Positions 17,513 to 26,886 are shown, counted from the first letter of the stretch. The stretch is DNA of 46,011 bases from Flammeovirgaceae bacterium UBA7330 (GCA_002471275.1 DKPQ01000022.1:536-46546), one strand, 5' to 3'. Notes: generated by a model not told the origin, from the sequence alone. Made by a program: numbers and translations.

Positions 17513-19483
17513 ATGCGACCTTACATCAGCCCTGAGACCCGTCTCAATGAGCTAACCTTTCGTGCCATTATACTGGGGGCACTATTATCAGTAATTCTTG
17601 GAGCAGCCAATGCTTATTTCGGTTTATTTTCCGGACTCACCGTTTCAGCGTCTATACCAGCTGCTGTGATATCCATGGCTATTCTAAAAGCCTTCAAGGA
17701 TGCCAACATCCTGGAAAATAACATGGTTCAGACAGCAGCCTCGGCCGGAGAATCCTTGGCCGCCGGAGTTATTTTCACCATACCGGCCCTGGTCATCATG
17801 GGGTACTGGCAGGAATTTAATTATATCGAAACCACATTTATTTCCATCTGTGGTGGCGTGCTTGGAGTACTTTTTACTATTCCGCTCAGAAAAGCTTTGA
17901 TCGTTGAAGAAAACCTGATGTTTCCGGAAGGCGTAGCCACAGCGGAGGTGCTGAAGTCCGGTGAGACAGGTGGAAAATCAGTCATGTACCTGGTATATGG
18001 TGCTTTGATGGGAGGGATCTTCAAGTTTGGATATGAGGCCCTCAATCTCTGGAATGGAATATTCGAGCGAGCCACGATCCTCAACCAAAAATTGTATCTG
18101 TACTTTAGTCTGAACCTTTCACCAGCCCTGGTGGCTGTGGGGTACATAGTAGGACTCAATATTGCTACCCTTGTTTTCTTGGGTGGGGTGATCACCTGGT
18201 GGCTAGCGATTCCTGCCTATGTATGGATCAATGGATTTGAATCCGTAGCCAATGAACTGATTGCAGCCGGAAAATTTACGAGCATTGATCAAATACATGC
18301 CGAAGCGCTGGGGATCAGTTTATGGAGCGTTAAAATGAGGTTTCTGGGTGTTGGATCAATGATCGTTGGTGGTATATGGGCAGTGCTGAACTTACGAGGT
18401 GCCCTCGTTACTTCTTTCAAAGCAGGTGTAGAGGCTTTCAAAAAGGGCGCTCAAAAGATAAGTGATACAGCCAGGACTGAGCTGGATACACCCATGTCGT
18501 GGGTGATCATTGGGATCGGTATTCTGATTATTCCTATCTTTTTCATCTATGTCTCGATCATTGAGGATGTTCCGATTACCCTGTTTATGGCACTGATCAT
18601 GATATTTGCCGGTTTTCTGTTTTCTGCCGTAGCCGGTTATATGGCTGGTTTGGTTGGTTCGTCAAACAACCCCATCTCCGGTGTGACCATTGCCACCATA
18701 TTATCTACCTCACTCTTGCTTTTGCTGTTGATGGGTTCCGGTGGGGCTATCAGTGGCGCAGCAGGAGCGATTCTTGTTGGTGCTGTAGTATGTTGTGCTG
18801 CAGCCATAGCAGGAGACAACATGCAGGACCTTAAAGCTGGTTACATATTAGGTGCGACACCCAGGAATCAGCAGATCATGCAGATGATTGGGGTAATTGC
18901 CGGAGCGCTGCTCATCGCACCTGTGTTGAACCTGCTCCTGGCTTCAAAAGGTATTGGAAGTCCAACTGCCGAACATCCCAATCCGTTGACTGCTCCTCAG
19001 GCTACTTTGATGATGAGTGTAGCGACCGGGATTTTCGGAGGTGAGCTTCCCTGGACGATCATCACCATCGGAGGATGCATCGGGATTTTGATCATCATCA
19101 CAGATCTTTATTTAAAGAAAAGAGGGTCTACGTTTAGGATGCCAGTGCTGGCAGTGGCTGTAGGGCTTTATTTACCCTTCGAGTTGGATAGCTCGATATT
19201 TGTCGGAGGATTGATTGCCTGGGCATTGGATCGCAGCTTTAGGAAGAACAAGGTTTCCACGGAGTTAAAAGATTCTGCATCAAACAGTGGATTACTCATT
19301 GCCTCAGGTTTAATAACCGGAGAAGCCTTGATGGGCATTCTCATCGCTCTTTTGGCGACTTTTGGATGGAGTGTATCGCTTACGGATGAACCATGGGGAG
19401 GAAGTCTCCCGGGATTGGTATTGCTTTTCCTGATACTCATTTATCTATACCGAACAGTTAATTCAATTAGTAAAAAGAAGTAG
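17513..19483 (+). CDS. OPT family oligopeptide transporter
   Basis: This 656-residue integral membrane protein has many hydrophobic segments, about 14 to 16, with Gly/Ala-rich helices. It shows features of bacterial OPT proteins: a first helix with LGAANAYFGLFSG, QTAASAGESLAAG shortly after, and SSNNPISGVTIA mid-protein followed by GDNMQDLKAGYILGATP. OPT carriers take up oligopeptides or metal chelates with protons. The neighbours (protease upstream, amino-acid symporter 21 nt downstream) favour peptide import, but a metal-chelate role is possible. Confidence 0.93.
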   Translation: MRPYISPETRLNELTFRAIILGALLSVILGAANAYFGLFSGLTVSASIPAAVISMAILKAFKDANILENNMVQTAASAGESLAAGVIFTIPALVIMGYWQEFNYIETTFISICGGVLGVLFTIPLRKALIVEENLMFPEGVATAEVLKSGETGGKSVMYLVYGALMGGIFKFGYEALNLWNGIFERATILNQKLYLYFSLNLSPALVAVGYIVGLNIATLVFLGGVITWWLAIPAYVWINGFESVANELIAAGKFTSIDQIHAEALGISLWSVKMRFLGVGSMIVGGIWAVLNLRGALVTSFKAGVEAFKKGAQKISDTARTELDTPMSWVIIGIGILIIPIFFIYVSIIEDVPITLFMALIMIFAGFLFSAVAGYMAGLVGSSNNPISGVTIATILSTSLLLLLLMGSGGAISGAAGAILVGAVVCCAAAIAGDNMQDLKAGYILGATPRNQQIMQMIGVIAGALLIAPVLNLLLASKGIGSPTAEHPNPLTAPQATLMMSVATGIFGGELPWTIITIGGCIGILIIITDLYLKKRGSTFRMPVLAVAVGLYLPFELDSSIFVGGLIAWALDRSFRKNKVSTELKDSASNSGLLIASGLITGEALMGILIALLATFGWSVSLTDEPWGGSLPGLVLLFLILIYLYRTVNSISKKK

Positions 19484-19504
19484 CCAATTGACAGTAAATC
19501 ATTA

Positions 19505-21007
19505 ATGGATCAAAAGGATCGGTTTACCAATCGTTGGGGGATTATCCTGGCCTCATTGGGCATGGCCATAGGGGCAGGGAATTTATGGCGTTTTCCCAGG
19601 CTGGCTGGTCAATACGGTGGTTCGTTCATCCTGTTGTGGATACTGTTTCTGTTAATCTGGTCTATTCCGCTGTTGCTTTCCGAATTTGCCATCGGCAAGA
19701 AATTTAAGCATGGGGTGATACATTCCATGAGCAAGGTGACTTCACCCGGAATGACATGGATGGGCTTTTTTATTGCCATGTGCACCCTGGGAATTGCATT
19801 TTACTATTCGGTGGTCACGGCCTGGTCTATGCAATATTTATTTCTGGCTATCGGGAATGTCATAGATACTTTCCAGGGGATTTCCTTTGCCGACACCCTT
19901 CAGCAACAGCCCGATTTCCTGCAGAGCCAATGGATGTCAATCTCTAACGCCAACTGGACCACCATCGCAATGTTTGTTGTCGTCATTCTGGCGGGTGTTT
20001 TCATGCTGGTGAAAGGAATAAGAGAAGGGCTCGAAAGAGTGAACAAGGTTTTAATACCCACACTTTTTGTGTTGCTGATCGTCATCATTTTTACCGCCTT
20101 GTCTATTGAGAATGGTGTTCTGGGGCTGGAATACATGTTTACTTTCAAAGTAGAATACCTGAAAGAGCCCAAAGTATGGATTGAAGCATTATCGCAGTCT
20201 GCCTGGAGTACCGGGGCAGGGTGGGGGCTGCTGATGACCATCTCAGCCTATTCCAGAAAGCAAGAAGATGTTACACTCAATACTTTCATAGGGGCATTTG
20301 GAAATAATACAGCCTCGCTGATTGCTGGCATGGCTATTCTGCCCGCGGTATTTGCTTTGGCACCTACCGAAGCTGAAGCGATCAGTTATTTGCAGCAAGG
20401 TAATCAGGCACTTACCTTCAATGTGATTCCTGATTTGTTTGCCAGAATCCCGGCTGGGGAATATATGGCAGTACTGTTTTTCCTGACCTTGCTGTTTGCA
20501 GCTTTTAGTTCTTTTCTTCCGATGATTGAGCTCTTTATTAGTAACATTGTAGACTTTGGGATCCCAAGAAGGAAAACCACGCTGTTGATTATTGTAGCTT
20601 TTATAGCTTTTGGCTTTCCGTCAGCTTATAACCTGGATTTTTTTACAAATCAGGACTGGGTTTGGGGGCTGGGGTTGATTTTGAGCGGGTTCTTTATTTT
20701 GTTTGCCGTTGTTAAATACAACCCCCTCAGGTTTAAAGCTGAACTGATCGATCTTGATTCGGACTTAAGGGTAAACAAGTGGTATTTTGCCAGTTGCATT
20801 TATCTCAATATACCCCTGGCACTGGGGCTGATTTACTGGTGGATGTCTCAGGGATACAGTGAATATCCCTGGTTTACCGAATCGGGAGGGTGGAATGTTT
20901 TTGATGTTTATAGCAATGCCACCATCGTCACGCAATGGGGGAGTGTGCTTCTTGTAGGAATAGTTCTAAATAAATATATATACCAAAAAATGGTGGCAGG
21001 AAAATGA
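19505..21007 (+). CDS. Sodium-dependent amino-acid transporter, NSS family
   Basis: The protein is 500 residues with about 12 membrane helices in the LeuT fold. Helix 1 carries the unwound sodium/substrate site as GMAIGAGNLWRFPRLAGQ. NSS proteins move amino acids inward with sodium. Its last codon overlaps the start of a 32-aa MetS-like ORF (ATGA, 21004-21007), the arrangement found in MetP/MetS methionine and alanine importers. Substrates are probably hydrophobic amino acids, by analogy. It shares a transcript with OPT upstream (21-nt gap). Confidence 0.94.
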   Translation: MDQKDRFTNRWGIILASLGMAIGAGNLWRFPRLAGQYGGSFILLWILFLLIWSIPLLLSEFAIGKKFKHGVIHSMSKVTSPGMTWMGFFIAMCTLGIAFYYSVVTAWSMQYLFLAIGNVIDTFQGISFADTLQQQPDFLQSQWMSISNANWTTIAMFVVVILAGVFMLVKGIREGLERVNKVLIPTLFVLLIVIIFTALSIENGVLGLEYMFTFKVEYLKEPKVWIEALSQSAWSTGAGWGLLMTISAYSRKQEDVTLNTFIGAFGNNTASLIAGMAILPAVFALAPTEAEAISYLQQGNQALTFNVIPDLFARIPAGEYMAVLFFLTLLFAAFSSFLPMIELFISNIVDFGIPRRKTTLLIIVAFIAFGFPSAYNLDFFTNQDWVWGLGLILSGFFILFAVVKYNPLRFKAELIDLDSDLRVNKWYFASCIYLNIPLALGLIYWWMSQGYSEYPWFTESGGWNVFDVYSNATIVTQWGSVLLVGIVLNKYIYQKMVAGK

Positions 21008-21102
21008 CCTATTCGGCTATCATATCAATGATAATCATTCTGGGGTTTACCTTCGGTGGCTTCCTGTATTTTATCATATTGGCAATAAGGAATAATAAAT
21101 AG
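21004..21102 (+). CDS. metS: MetS-like small subunit of the NSS transporter
   Basis: This ORF encodes 32 residues: MTYSAIISMIIILG, then FTFGGF, then LYFIILAIRNNK. It is one transmembrane helix with a short basic tail. The SAI start, the T-x-GG-F motif in the helix and the basic end match the MetS family of NSS small subunits, first described with MetP of Corynebacterium. It overlaps the NSS stop by four bases (ATGA), so its translation is likely coupled to the transporter, giving equimolar subunits. It has no other ORF competing in the same interval. Short length limits certainty, but gene position is a strong support. Confidence 0.8.
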   Translation: MTYSAIISMIIILGFTFGGFLYFIILAIRNNK

Positions 21103-21115
21103 ATAATTGGATATA

Positions 21116-21586
21116 ATGGATAAAATCGACTCACTCAATCAGGTAGCAGAATTTCATAAGACCTTTCACCATCCGGTATTAGAAAAGCCAACCATCCCTG
21201 ATGAGAAGCGCTGTGAATTGCGCGTGTCCCTCATTGCTGAAGAGCTGAAAGAACTGCAGGAAGCTATTGAGGACAAAGACATTGTAGAGATCGCAGATGC
21301 ACTCTGTGATATCCAATATGTATTGTCCGGCGCAGTGCTTGAATTTGGACTGGGTGAAAAGTTTGTGCAACTATTTGATGAGGTTCAGCGATCAAATATG
21401 AGTAAAGCATGTAATTCTGAAGAAGAAGCTCAGGCTACAGTAGAATACTATGAAAAGGAACGTAAAACAGCCTGTTATTATAGAAAGGAAGACGGAAAGT
21501 ACCTTGTGTTTAGGAAAGGGGATAACAAAACGCTTAAGTCAATCAACTACTCTCCTGCAGATCTCAAAAAGATCCTTGATAACTAA
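21116..21586 (+). CDS. MazG-like nucleoside triphosphate pyrophosphohydrolase
   Basis: The protein is 156 residues from the ATG at 21116; a TTG nine bases upstream is possible but less likely. The helical core shows the all-alpha NTP-PPase metal motif, EExxE then ExxD: EELKELQ followed by EIADALCD. These enzymes hydrolyse nucleoside triphosphates to the monophosphate and PPi, as in MazG and phosphoribosyl-ATP pyrophosphohydrolase. The last 40 residues (YYRKEDGKYLVFRKG) are an extra beta-like extension. It follows the MetS-like ORF by 13 nt, so it may be cotranscribed, although the functions are not obviously linked. Confidence 0.85.
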   Translation: MDKIDSLNQVAEFHKTFHHPVLEKPTIPDEKRCELRVSLIAEELKELQEAIEDKDIVEIADALCDIQYVLSGAVLEFGLGEKFVQLFDEVQRSNMSKACNSEEEAQATVEYYEKERKTACYYRKEDGKYLVFRKGDNKTLKSINYSPADLKKILDN

Positions 21587-21739
21587 TTAAGGTATAAGTA
21601 GCGTAAGCGTAGTTGCAGTATTATTTCTCAATTCTACCAGTTTCTGAATAGTGTTATCATCCTCACATCCAAAAAATGACATTAAACACATGTAGGTAAA
21701 GCAAGATAGCAGTAAGCGAGTGATCTTTTTGTTTTTCAT
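21587..21739 (-). CDS. 50-residue predicted lipoprotein
   Basis: This short frame begins with a basic n-region (MKNKKITR), a hydrophobic stretch, and a lipobox LMSFFGC followed by EDDN, the acidic export-type signal common in Bacteroidota lipoproteins. Only about 25 residues follow the lipid Cys, ending in LTLLIP. Its stop lies directly next to the stop of the convergent MazG-like gene. The well-formed lipobox argues for a real gene. It could also be the surviving 5' end of a longer lipoprotein gene. I recognise no family. Confidence 0.5.
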   Translation of the reverse strand: MKNKKITRLLLSCFTYMCLMSFFGCEDDNTIQKLVELRNNTATTLTLLIP

Positions 21740-21850
21740 AAGAAATCCTATGATACTTTAGCTGATTATTAACGAATTAAGAATAATATTATCTCAAACG
21801 CAAAGTAACATAGGATAATTGACATTACAATGAAAATGTGCCGCTATTTT

Positions 21851-22312
21851 TTAAATTATCTTAACAAGATATGCCATGTTTTTTTCTCCGTCTTCATCAT
21901 ACCCAACTAAAACATCATCTTCTAGGATCCAATGATCAATATCTACATCATTTTTACCATCATTTATTAATAGAAATCCCTTGTCATTGATGATCCATTC
22001 ACTGTATTCAACTTCTTTTTCATCGAAGGCTTCTACAATGACCCTAAGTTTTCCATCCTTCTGAAAATCCATATAAATATCCACCTCATCCAAAATGGCT
22101 GAAGCAAAACCTTCTATTGAGCTCAGGATCAATTTGCCAAGAAATTCATCGTCATTGTCATCCAATTCTTCTTTAGCCTTTTCAAATCCTTCTTCCAGGT
22201 TGATGACCATTTTCCATTGACCGATCAGGTCTTTTTCCTTGATTTTCTTTTGGGCATTGCCTGTAAAAGCAATGATCATGAACAGAGATAGGAGAAACGT
22301 AAACTTTTTCAT
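21851..22312 (-). CDS. Secreted lipocalin-like protein
   Basis: The protein is about 153 residues from the ATG at 22312, which gives a signal peptide ending near TGNAQ. An upstream ATG at 22336 only adds eight residues. After the signal it reads DLIGQWKMVINLEEG, a start resembling lipocalin-like domains. A run of beta strands follows (VDIYMDFQKDGKLRVIV, EVEYSEWIINDKGFLLI, DHWILEDDVLVGYDEDG). It is rich in Asp and Glu. No catalytic residues are seen. Function is unknown; binding of a small ligand is possible. Confidence 0.7.
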   Translation of the reverse strand: MKKFTFLLSLFMIIAFTGNAQKKIKEKDLIGQWKMVINLEEGFEKAKEELDDNDDEFLGKLILSSIEGFASAILDEVDIYMDFQKDGKLRVIVEAFDEKEVEYSEWIINDKGFLLINDGKNDVDIDHWILEDDVLVGYDEDGEKNMAYLVKII

Positions 22313-22489
22313 GGCTTTCAATATTATGTAATACAAGGTACTATAGTAGGCATACTGTGTTGTTTGTATAAAGGTTGCCGATTTATAGGTATTCTGTCGT
22401 AAAACTTGATGAGCGGTAAATGAGAATACCTTATTCTTAAAGCATTTCCATCCTTTGTTTATTAATTTTGCCCTCTAATTTGAATTTCT

Positions 22490-23812
22490 ATGTTTGATAA
22501 TTTAAGTGTTAAGCTAGACAGGGCTTTCAAGACCTTAAAGGGACAGGGTACCATTACCGAGATCAATGTTGCGGCTACGGTTAAAGAGATACGAAGAGCA
22601 CTTATTGATGCTGACGTAAACTATAAGGTTGCTAAAGAGGTTACCGATACCATCAAGGAAAAGGCTTTGGGGCGTGATGTACTTATTGCAGTATCGCCAG
22701 GTCAGCTACTCACGAAAATTGTAGCAGAGGAACTAACCCTGTTGATGGGGGAGAGCAATGTGCCTATCAACCTGGATGGGAACCCCAATACCATTCTGAT
22801 CTCCGGTTTGCAAGGTTCCGGTAAGACCACGTTTAGTGGTAAGCTGGCCAACCATTTAAAGAAGCAGGGAAGAACTGTTCTGCTTGTTGCCTGTGACGTC
22901 TACCGTCCGGCTGCGATTGATCAGCTGAAGGTTTTAGGTGAGCAGGTAGATGTGGAGGTCTATACCGAGCCGGAGGAGAAAAACCCGATAAAAATTGCTG
23001 AAAATGCTGTGAAGTATGCCAAGCAGAATGGTAAACGAACAGTGATCATAGATACGGCTGGTCGATTGGCGGTAGATGAGGCCATGATGAATGAGATATC
23101 AGCCATCAAGCAAAACATCAATCCTTCAGAGACACTGTTTGTCGTGGACTCCATGACCGGTCAGGATGCTGTCAATACTGCCAAAACCTTCAACGAAAGG
23201 CTCAGCTTTGATGGCGTTGTATTGACCAAACTGGATGGTGATACCCGTGGTGGTGCAGCCTTATCCATTCGCAAGGAGGTAACCAAGCCGATCAAATATA
23301 TCAGTACAGGGGAGAAGATGGACGCCATTGACATCTTCTATCCTGACAGGATGGCCAAACGGATCCTTGGAATGGGTGATGTGCTATCTCTTGTAGAGAA
23401 AGCGCAGCAAACCTTCGATGAAGATGAAGCCAGGAGGATCAACAAAAAGATCAAGAAAAACCAGTTTGGTCTGGATGATTTTCTTTCCCAGATGGAGCAA
23501 ATCAAAAAGATGGGTAGCATGAAGGATCTCCTGGGGATGATCCCCGGAGTAGGTAAGGCTATCAAAGATGTGGATATCGATGATGATTCACTCAAGCCCA
23601 TTGAAGCCATCATTAAGTCAATGACTCCAAAAGAGCGTGAGATGCCAGACATCATCAACGGTAGCAGAAAACAGCGTATCGCAAAGGGGAGTGGTACGGA
23701 TGTAAACCAGGTAAATCAGCTGCTCAAACAATTCGGTCAGATGAAGAAGATGATGAAGACCATGAATAAAATGGGAGGTGCCAAAGCACTATCAGGAATG
23801 CTTCGCCAATAA
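22490..23812 (+). CDS. ffh: Signal recognition particle protein Ffh
   Basis: The protein is 440 residues, the normal Ffh length. It has the N domain (1-90), the G domain with P-loop GLQGSGKTT (106-114), DTAGRL and TKLDGD, and a Met-rich M domain at the C-terminus (QFGQMKKMMKTMNKMGG). Ffh binds 4.5S RNA and signal sequences of emerging membrane proteins and docks with FtsY. A TAATTTTG hexamer-like element at 22463-22470 could be part of its promoter, though the -33 is weak. A bidirectional hairpin follows the stop. Confidence 0.98.
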   Translation: MFDNLSVKLDRAFKTLKGQGTITEINVAATVKEIRRALIDADVNYKVAKEVTDTIKEKALGRDVLIAVSPGQLLTKIVAEELTLLMGESNVPINLDGNPNTILISGLQGSGKTTFSGKLANHLKKQGRTVLLVACDVYRPAAIDQLKVLGEQVDVEVYTEPEEKNPIKIAENAVKYAKQNGKRTVIIDTAGRLAVDEAMMNEISAIKQNINPSETLFVVDSMTGQDAVNTAKTFNERLSFDGVVLTKLDGDTRGGAALSIRKEVTKPIKYISTGEKMDAIDIFYPDRMAKRILGMGDVLSLVEKAQQTFDEDEARRINKKIKKNQFGLDDFLSQMEQIKKMGSMKDLLGMIPGVGKAIKDVDIDDDSLKPIEAIIKSMTPKEREMPDIINGSRKQRIAKGSGTDVNQVNQLLKQFGQMKKMMKTMNKMGGAKALSGMLRQ

Positions 23813-23845
23813 GTAATTATCGCTCTTCTTGCCAACAAAAAAAGA

Positions 23846-23868
23846 AACCCCTGAAAACTTCAGGGGTT
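23846..23868. terminator. Bidirectional intrinsic terminator between ffh and pdhB
   Basis: A perfect 10-bp stem (23846-23855 with 23859-23868) with a 3-nt loop lies between convergent ends. On the minus strand it is followed by a long T-run (complement of the A-run at 23837-23843), which serves pdhB. The plus side has only a short T-rich tail. Confidence 0.85.
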
Positions 23869-23906
23869 GTATTTATATGTCTTCAAGGAAATAAATCCTT
23901 AGTATA

Positions 23907-24884
23907 TCACCTGTAGCATACTGCATTGATGGCTTCAATAGTCCTTTTCACATTAGGAAGGATCTCTTCAATCAATGTAGGGGCATATGGAAGCGGCAGG
24001 TCACGGTTGTTGATCCTATGCACGGGAGCATCCAGGAAGTCGAATGCATGTCGCTGTACATAATGACTCAATTCTGATGCAATAGATGACAAAGGCCATG
24101 CTTCTTCCACGATTACCAGCCTGTTGGTTTTCTTTACGGATTCGATCACAGTAGCATAGTCAATAGGTCGTACAGTTCTAAGGTCAATCACTTCTACGCT
24201 AACACCCTCTTTTTCCATTTCAGCGGCTGATTCGTTGGCTACCTTCATGAATTTACCGAAAGAAACAAGCGTTACATCAGTTCCTTCTTTCACTATTTTG
24301 GCTTCTCCAATCGGAATCAGGTATTCTTCCTCAGGAACTTCTCCTTTGTCACCATACATCAACTCCGACTCCATGAAGATAACAGGATCGTCGTCTCTGA
24401 TAGAAGACTTAAGTAGTCCTTTAGCGTCATAAGGGTTGGAAGGTACCACTACCTTGAGACCAGGAGTGTTTGCATACCAGTTTTCAAAGTTTTGTGAATG
24501 CTGGGAGCTCAATTGTCCGGCATTTCCGGTAGGTCCTCTGAATACGATCGGTACTTTAAATTGACCACCTGACATGGACATCATTTTGGCAGCACCGTTT
24601 ATAATTTGATCTATGGCCACCAAAGAGAAATTGAAGGTCATGAATTCGATGATTGGTCGTAGGTCGTTCATGGCAGCACCTATACCTAAACCAGTAAAGC
24701 CTAATTCAGAGATTGGGGTGTCAATTACGCGATCAGGACCAAATTCATCGAGCATCCCCTGGCTCACTTTATAAGCTCCATTATATTCTGCAACTTCTTC
24801 TCCCATCAAAAAGATGGCAGGGTCACGTCGCATTTCTTCACTCATTGCTTCTCCAAGGGCTTCTCTAAATTGAATTTCTCTCAT
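23907..24884 (-). CDS. pdhB: Pyruvate dehydrogenase E1 component, beta subunit
   Basis: This 325-residue protein is a typical alpha-keto acid dehydrogenase E1-beta. It opens with REIQFREALGEAMSEEM, then has FLMGEEVAEYNGAYKVSQG, DTPISELGFTGLGIGAA, GPTGNAGQLSSQHSQ and VIVEEAWP, all family patterns. With E1-alpha it binds thiamine diphosphate and decarboxylates pyruvate to feed acetyl-CoA formation. Similarity also fits branched-chain E1-beta, so the exact substrate rests on family resemblance. No E1-alpha or E2 gene is adjacent, so the complex is encoded elsewhere. Confidence 0.93.
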   Translation of the reverse strand: MREIQFREALGEAMSEEMRRDPAIFLMGEEVAEYNGAYKVSQGMLDEFGPDRVIDTPISELGFTGLGIGAAMNDLRPIIEFMTFNFSLVAIDQIINGAAKMMSMSGGQFKVPIVFRGPTGNAGQLSSQHSQNFENWYANTPGLKVVVPSNPYDAKGLLKSSIRDDDPVIFMESELMYGDKGEVPEEEYLIPIGEAKIVKEGTDVTLVSFGKFMKVANESAAEMEKEGVSVEVIDLRTVRPIDYATVIESVKKTNRLVIVEEAWPLSSIASELSHYVQRHAFDFLDAPVHRINNRDLPLPYAPTLIEEILPNVKRTIEAINAVCYR

Positions 24885-24927
24885 AGTAAACGATGTTTTC
24901 AGGGCGCTAAATTAATCTATATAAAAT

Positions 24928-24958
24928 AAAAAAGCCCTCCCGAAAGGAGAGCTTTTTT
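24928..24958. terminator. Bidirectional terminator between pdhB and the OmpA/TPR gene
   Basis: Arms 24928-24940 and 24946-24958 pair over 13 positions with one mismatch and a 5-nt loop. T-rich flanks occur on both strands. It lies 24 nt after the stop of the minus-strand gene ending at 24982. Confidence 0.8.
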
Positions 24959-24981
24959 GAATGTTTTTGAGAAATGATTGA

Positions 24982-26763
24982 TTATCTCACTGCTTCTGCA
25001 ACTGCGTCTGCAAAGTTTGCAAAAGACAAGTCGTTCAATGCTTTTTCTTTCAATGAAGCATCTTTACTAACTGCTTGCTTAAGGTTTGATCCAAGACCCT
25101 GAGCATTGTTTTGTTTAGCGCTAGCGATGGCTTTTAGATAGTAAGCATCAGCAGATAATTTTTCACTGTCAGTTACTCCACTCAAAGTAGTTTGAGCATC
25201 ACCGTAATCACCAGTCAATAAGCTTGTAAGACCTTTATCGAAGGTTACTTCAGGACTTGCTTCAGCTGAAGCGAAAGAAGCTTTTGCCTCTTCGTAGTCA
25301 CCACTCATCAATTGAAGTGAACCTTTCATGCCTTTCAATTTGGCAGATACCATGTTGGAAGGAGAAGCACCCATTGCACCGTCGATGGCTTCAGAAGCAC
25401 TTTCTTTATCACCTTGAAGCATTGCTGCAGCAGCCATGTTAGTTTGAACAATAGCTGATTTTTGTTTATTAGCAGCAATTTCAAGTTGAGTGATTGCGTC
25501 CTGAATCAATTTAGAATCGCCAGTCATTTTAGCTTTTTCAAGCAAAGTAGCGCCCAGGTTGTTGTGAGCTCTCCAGTCACCTGATTTAGTAGCTGTTTTG
25601 TAGATAGCTTCTTTCTCATCCAAAGAAGGAGTAAGCGTAGCTGAGAATAAGAACTCATTCATAGTCAATGAATCCATAGAAACATTACCACTTACGATAC
25701 CTTTAGACAATACAGCGATTTTAGCATTAGGCTTCTTAACAACTACTGTAAGGATCTCAGTTTTTGCAGATCGCAATCCAGGATAGATATCCTTAAATAC
25801 CTGCTTATAAGTAGAAAGTTTTTGTAATTGCTTTTCCTTGTCAACAAATGTTCCTGAACCGTTGATGATGTTTGTCCATTCACTCTTCTCACTTGAAGAG
25901 ATACCATCATATGCAGATAAAGCTGCTTTAAATTCGCTCCAGTCCTGAATTACAGGCTTAAGAATAAAGTTGATTTCATCAGCAATGTCCTTGTAGTCAT
26001 ATCGGCTCATTTGCTTTCTGTAGAAGTCTTCGATGGCTTTCGCTCTGTCATTAGAAAGATCAGAGTTGATAGTCTCAGAACCTTCAGGAGAGTGAGTACC
26101 AGTGATTGTAACAGTTCTGGTTACGTTTTTCTCAGCAATAAAAGCTGTCATGTTTTTTGTCTTCTCACTGTTTGAAGTACCATCGGTAGACAATCTTGGG
26201 TTGATCCTTGATCTTCCCTGCTCAAAGTAGAAGTTGATGTTTGTAGGCTCCAACTCTTCTTTGTCATTATATCCATGGTCTGCAAGTGCAGTTAAAACAA
26301 CTGGTTTAGCGAATGCAGAAGTAGTTACAAGTCCTTTTGCTACTTCCATTCTAGGAGAAGTTTTAGATTTTCCACTGGCTGTGATGGTAGCAACTCCTTC
26401 TACATACAAAGTACCCGGGTTCATACCATCCTGGTAAGGAAAAGAGAAATTTTCAGATTTTCTTGACGTAGAGCTGCTACTGTTAGGAAAATCTTCTGCT
26501 TTGAAATCCACAGATCCCACTGCAACTTCCTGATCACCATATTGATAGATCGTATTGATAGTATACATGGTTCCTGAGGGAAGCATTTTAGGAGGAAGAA
26601 CTGCCGACATAGTGAATGGCACTTCATCTCCTTTTAATTCTAGTGGATTAGGATCAATCGTTAGATCCTGATCAGATGCTAATTTGATCATCTTGCCCAG
26701 CTTACAACCCGAGAAGATCATAGCTACTGCAAGCATGGCTATAGCGAAGTTAAGTTTTTTCAT
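24982..26763 (-). CDS. OmpA-like/TPR lipoprotein
   Basis: The protein is about 593 residues from the ATG at 26763, which is followed by a signal and a lipobox (AMIFSGCKLGKM). The in-frame ATG at 26814 would precede it by 17 residues. After a beta-rich region of about 170 residues comes an OmpA-C-like segment (NINFYFEQGRSRI, later VTITGTHSPEG and NDRAKAIEDFYRK). A helical TPR-like part fills the last 200 residues (AIYKTAT, NLGATLLEKAKM, YYLKAIASAKQ). OmpA-C domains can grip peptidoglycan, and TPRs bind proteins. It may be an envelope scaffold. Role is not known. Confidence 0.75.
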   Translation of the reverse strand: MKKLNFAIAMLAVAMIFSGCKLGKMIKLASDQDLTIDPNPLELKGDEVPFTMSAVLPPKMLPSGTMYTINTIYQYGDQEVAVGSVDFKAEDFPNSSSSTSRKSENFSFPYQDGMNPGTLYVEGVATITASGKSKTSPRMEVAKGLVTTSAFAKPVVLTALADHGYNDKEELEPTNINFYFEQGRSRINPRLSTDGTSNSEKTKNMTAFIAEKNVTRTVTITGTHSPEGSETINSDLSNDRAKAIEDFYRKQMSRYDYKDIADEINFILKPVIQDWSEFKAALSAYDGISSSEKSEWTNIINGSGTFVDKEKQLQKLSTYKQVFKDIYPGLRSAKTEILTVVVKKPNAKIAVLSKGIVSGNVSMDSLTMNEFLFSATLTPSLDEKEAIYKTATKSGDWRAHNNLGATLLEKAKMTGDSKLIQDAITQLEIAANKQKSAIVQTNMAAAAMLQGDKESASEAIDGAMGASPSNMVSAKLKGMKGSLQLMSGDYEEAKASFASAEASPEVTFDKGLTSLLTGDYGDAQTTLSGVTDSEKLSADAYYLKAIASAKQNNAQGLGSNLKQAVSKDASLKEKALNDLSFANFADAVAEAVR

Positions 26764-26886
26764 GTGGATCATCTTTTTGAATTTTTGAGATACAAAATTG
26801 GTGAATTTTAACATTAGATTTTTACAATATTACTTAAAAAATAGTTTCTTCTGAACCATATATAACAAATTCAAGGGCCATAGTGT

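Noticed and set aside
21107..21115. TTG start for the MazG-like gene
   Set aside because: An ATG only nine bases downstream gives the same protein without three weak residues.
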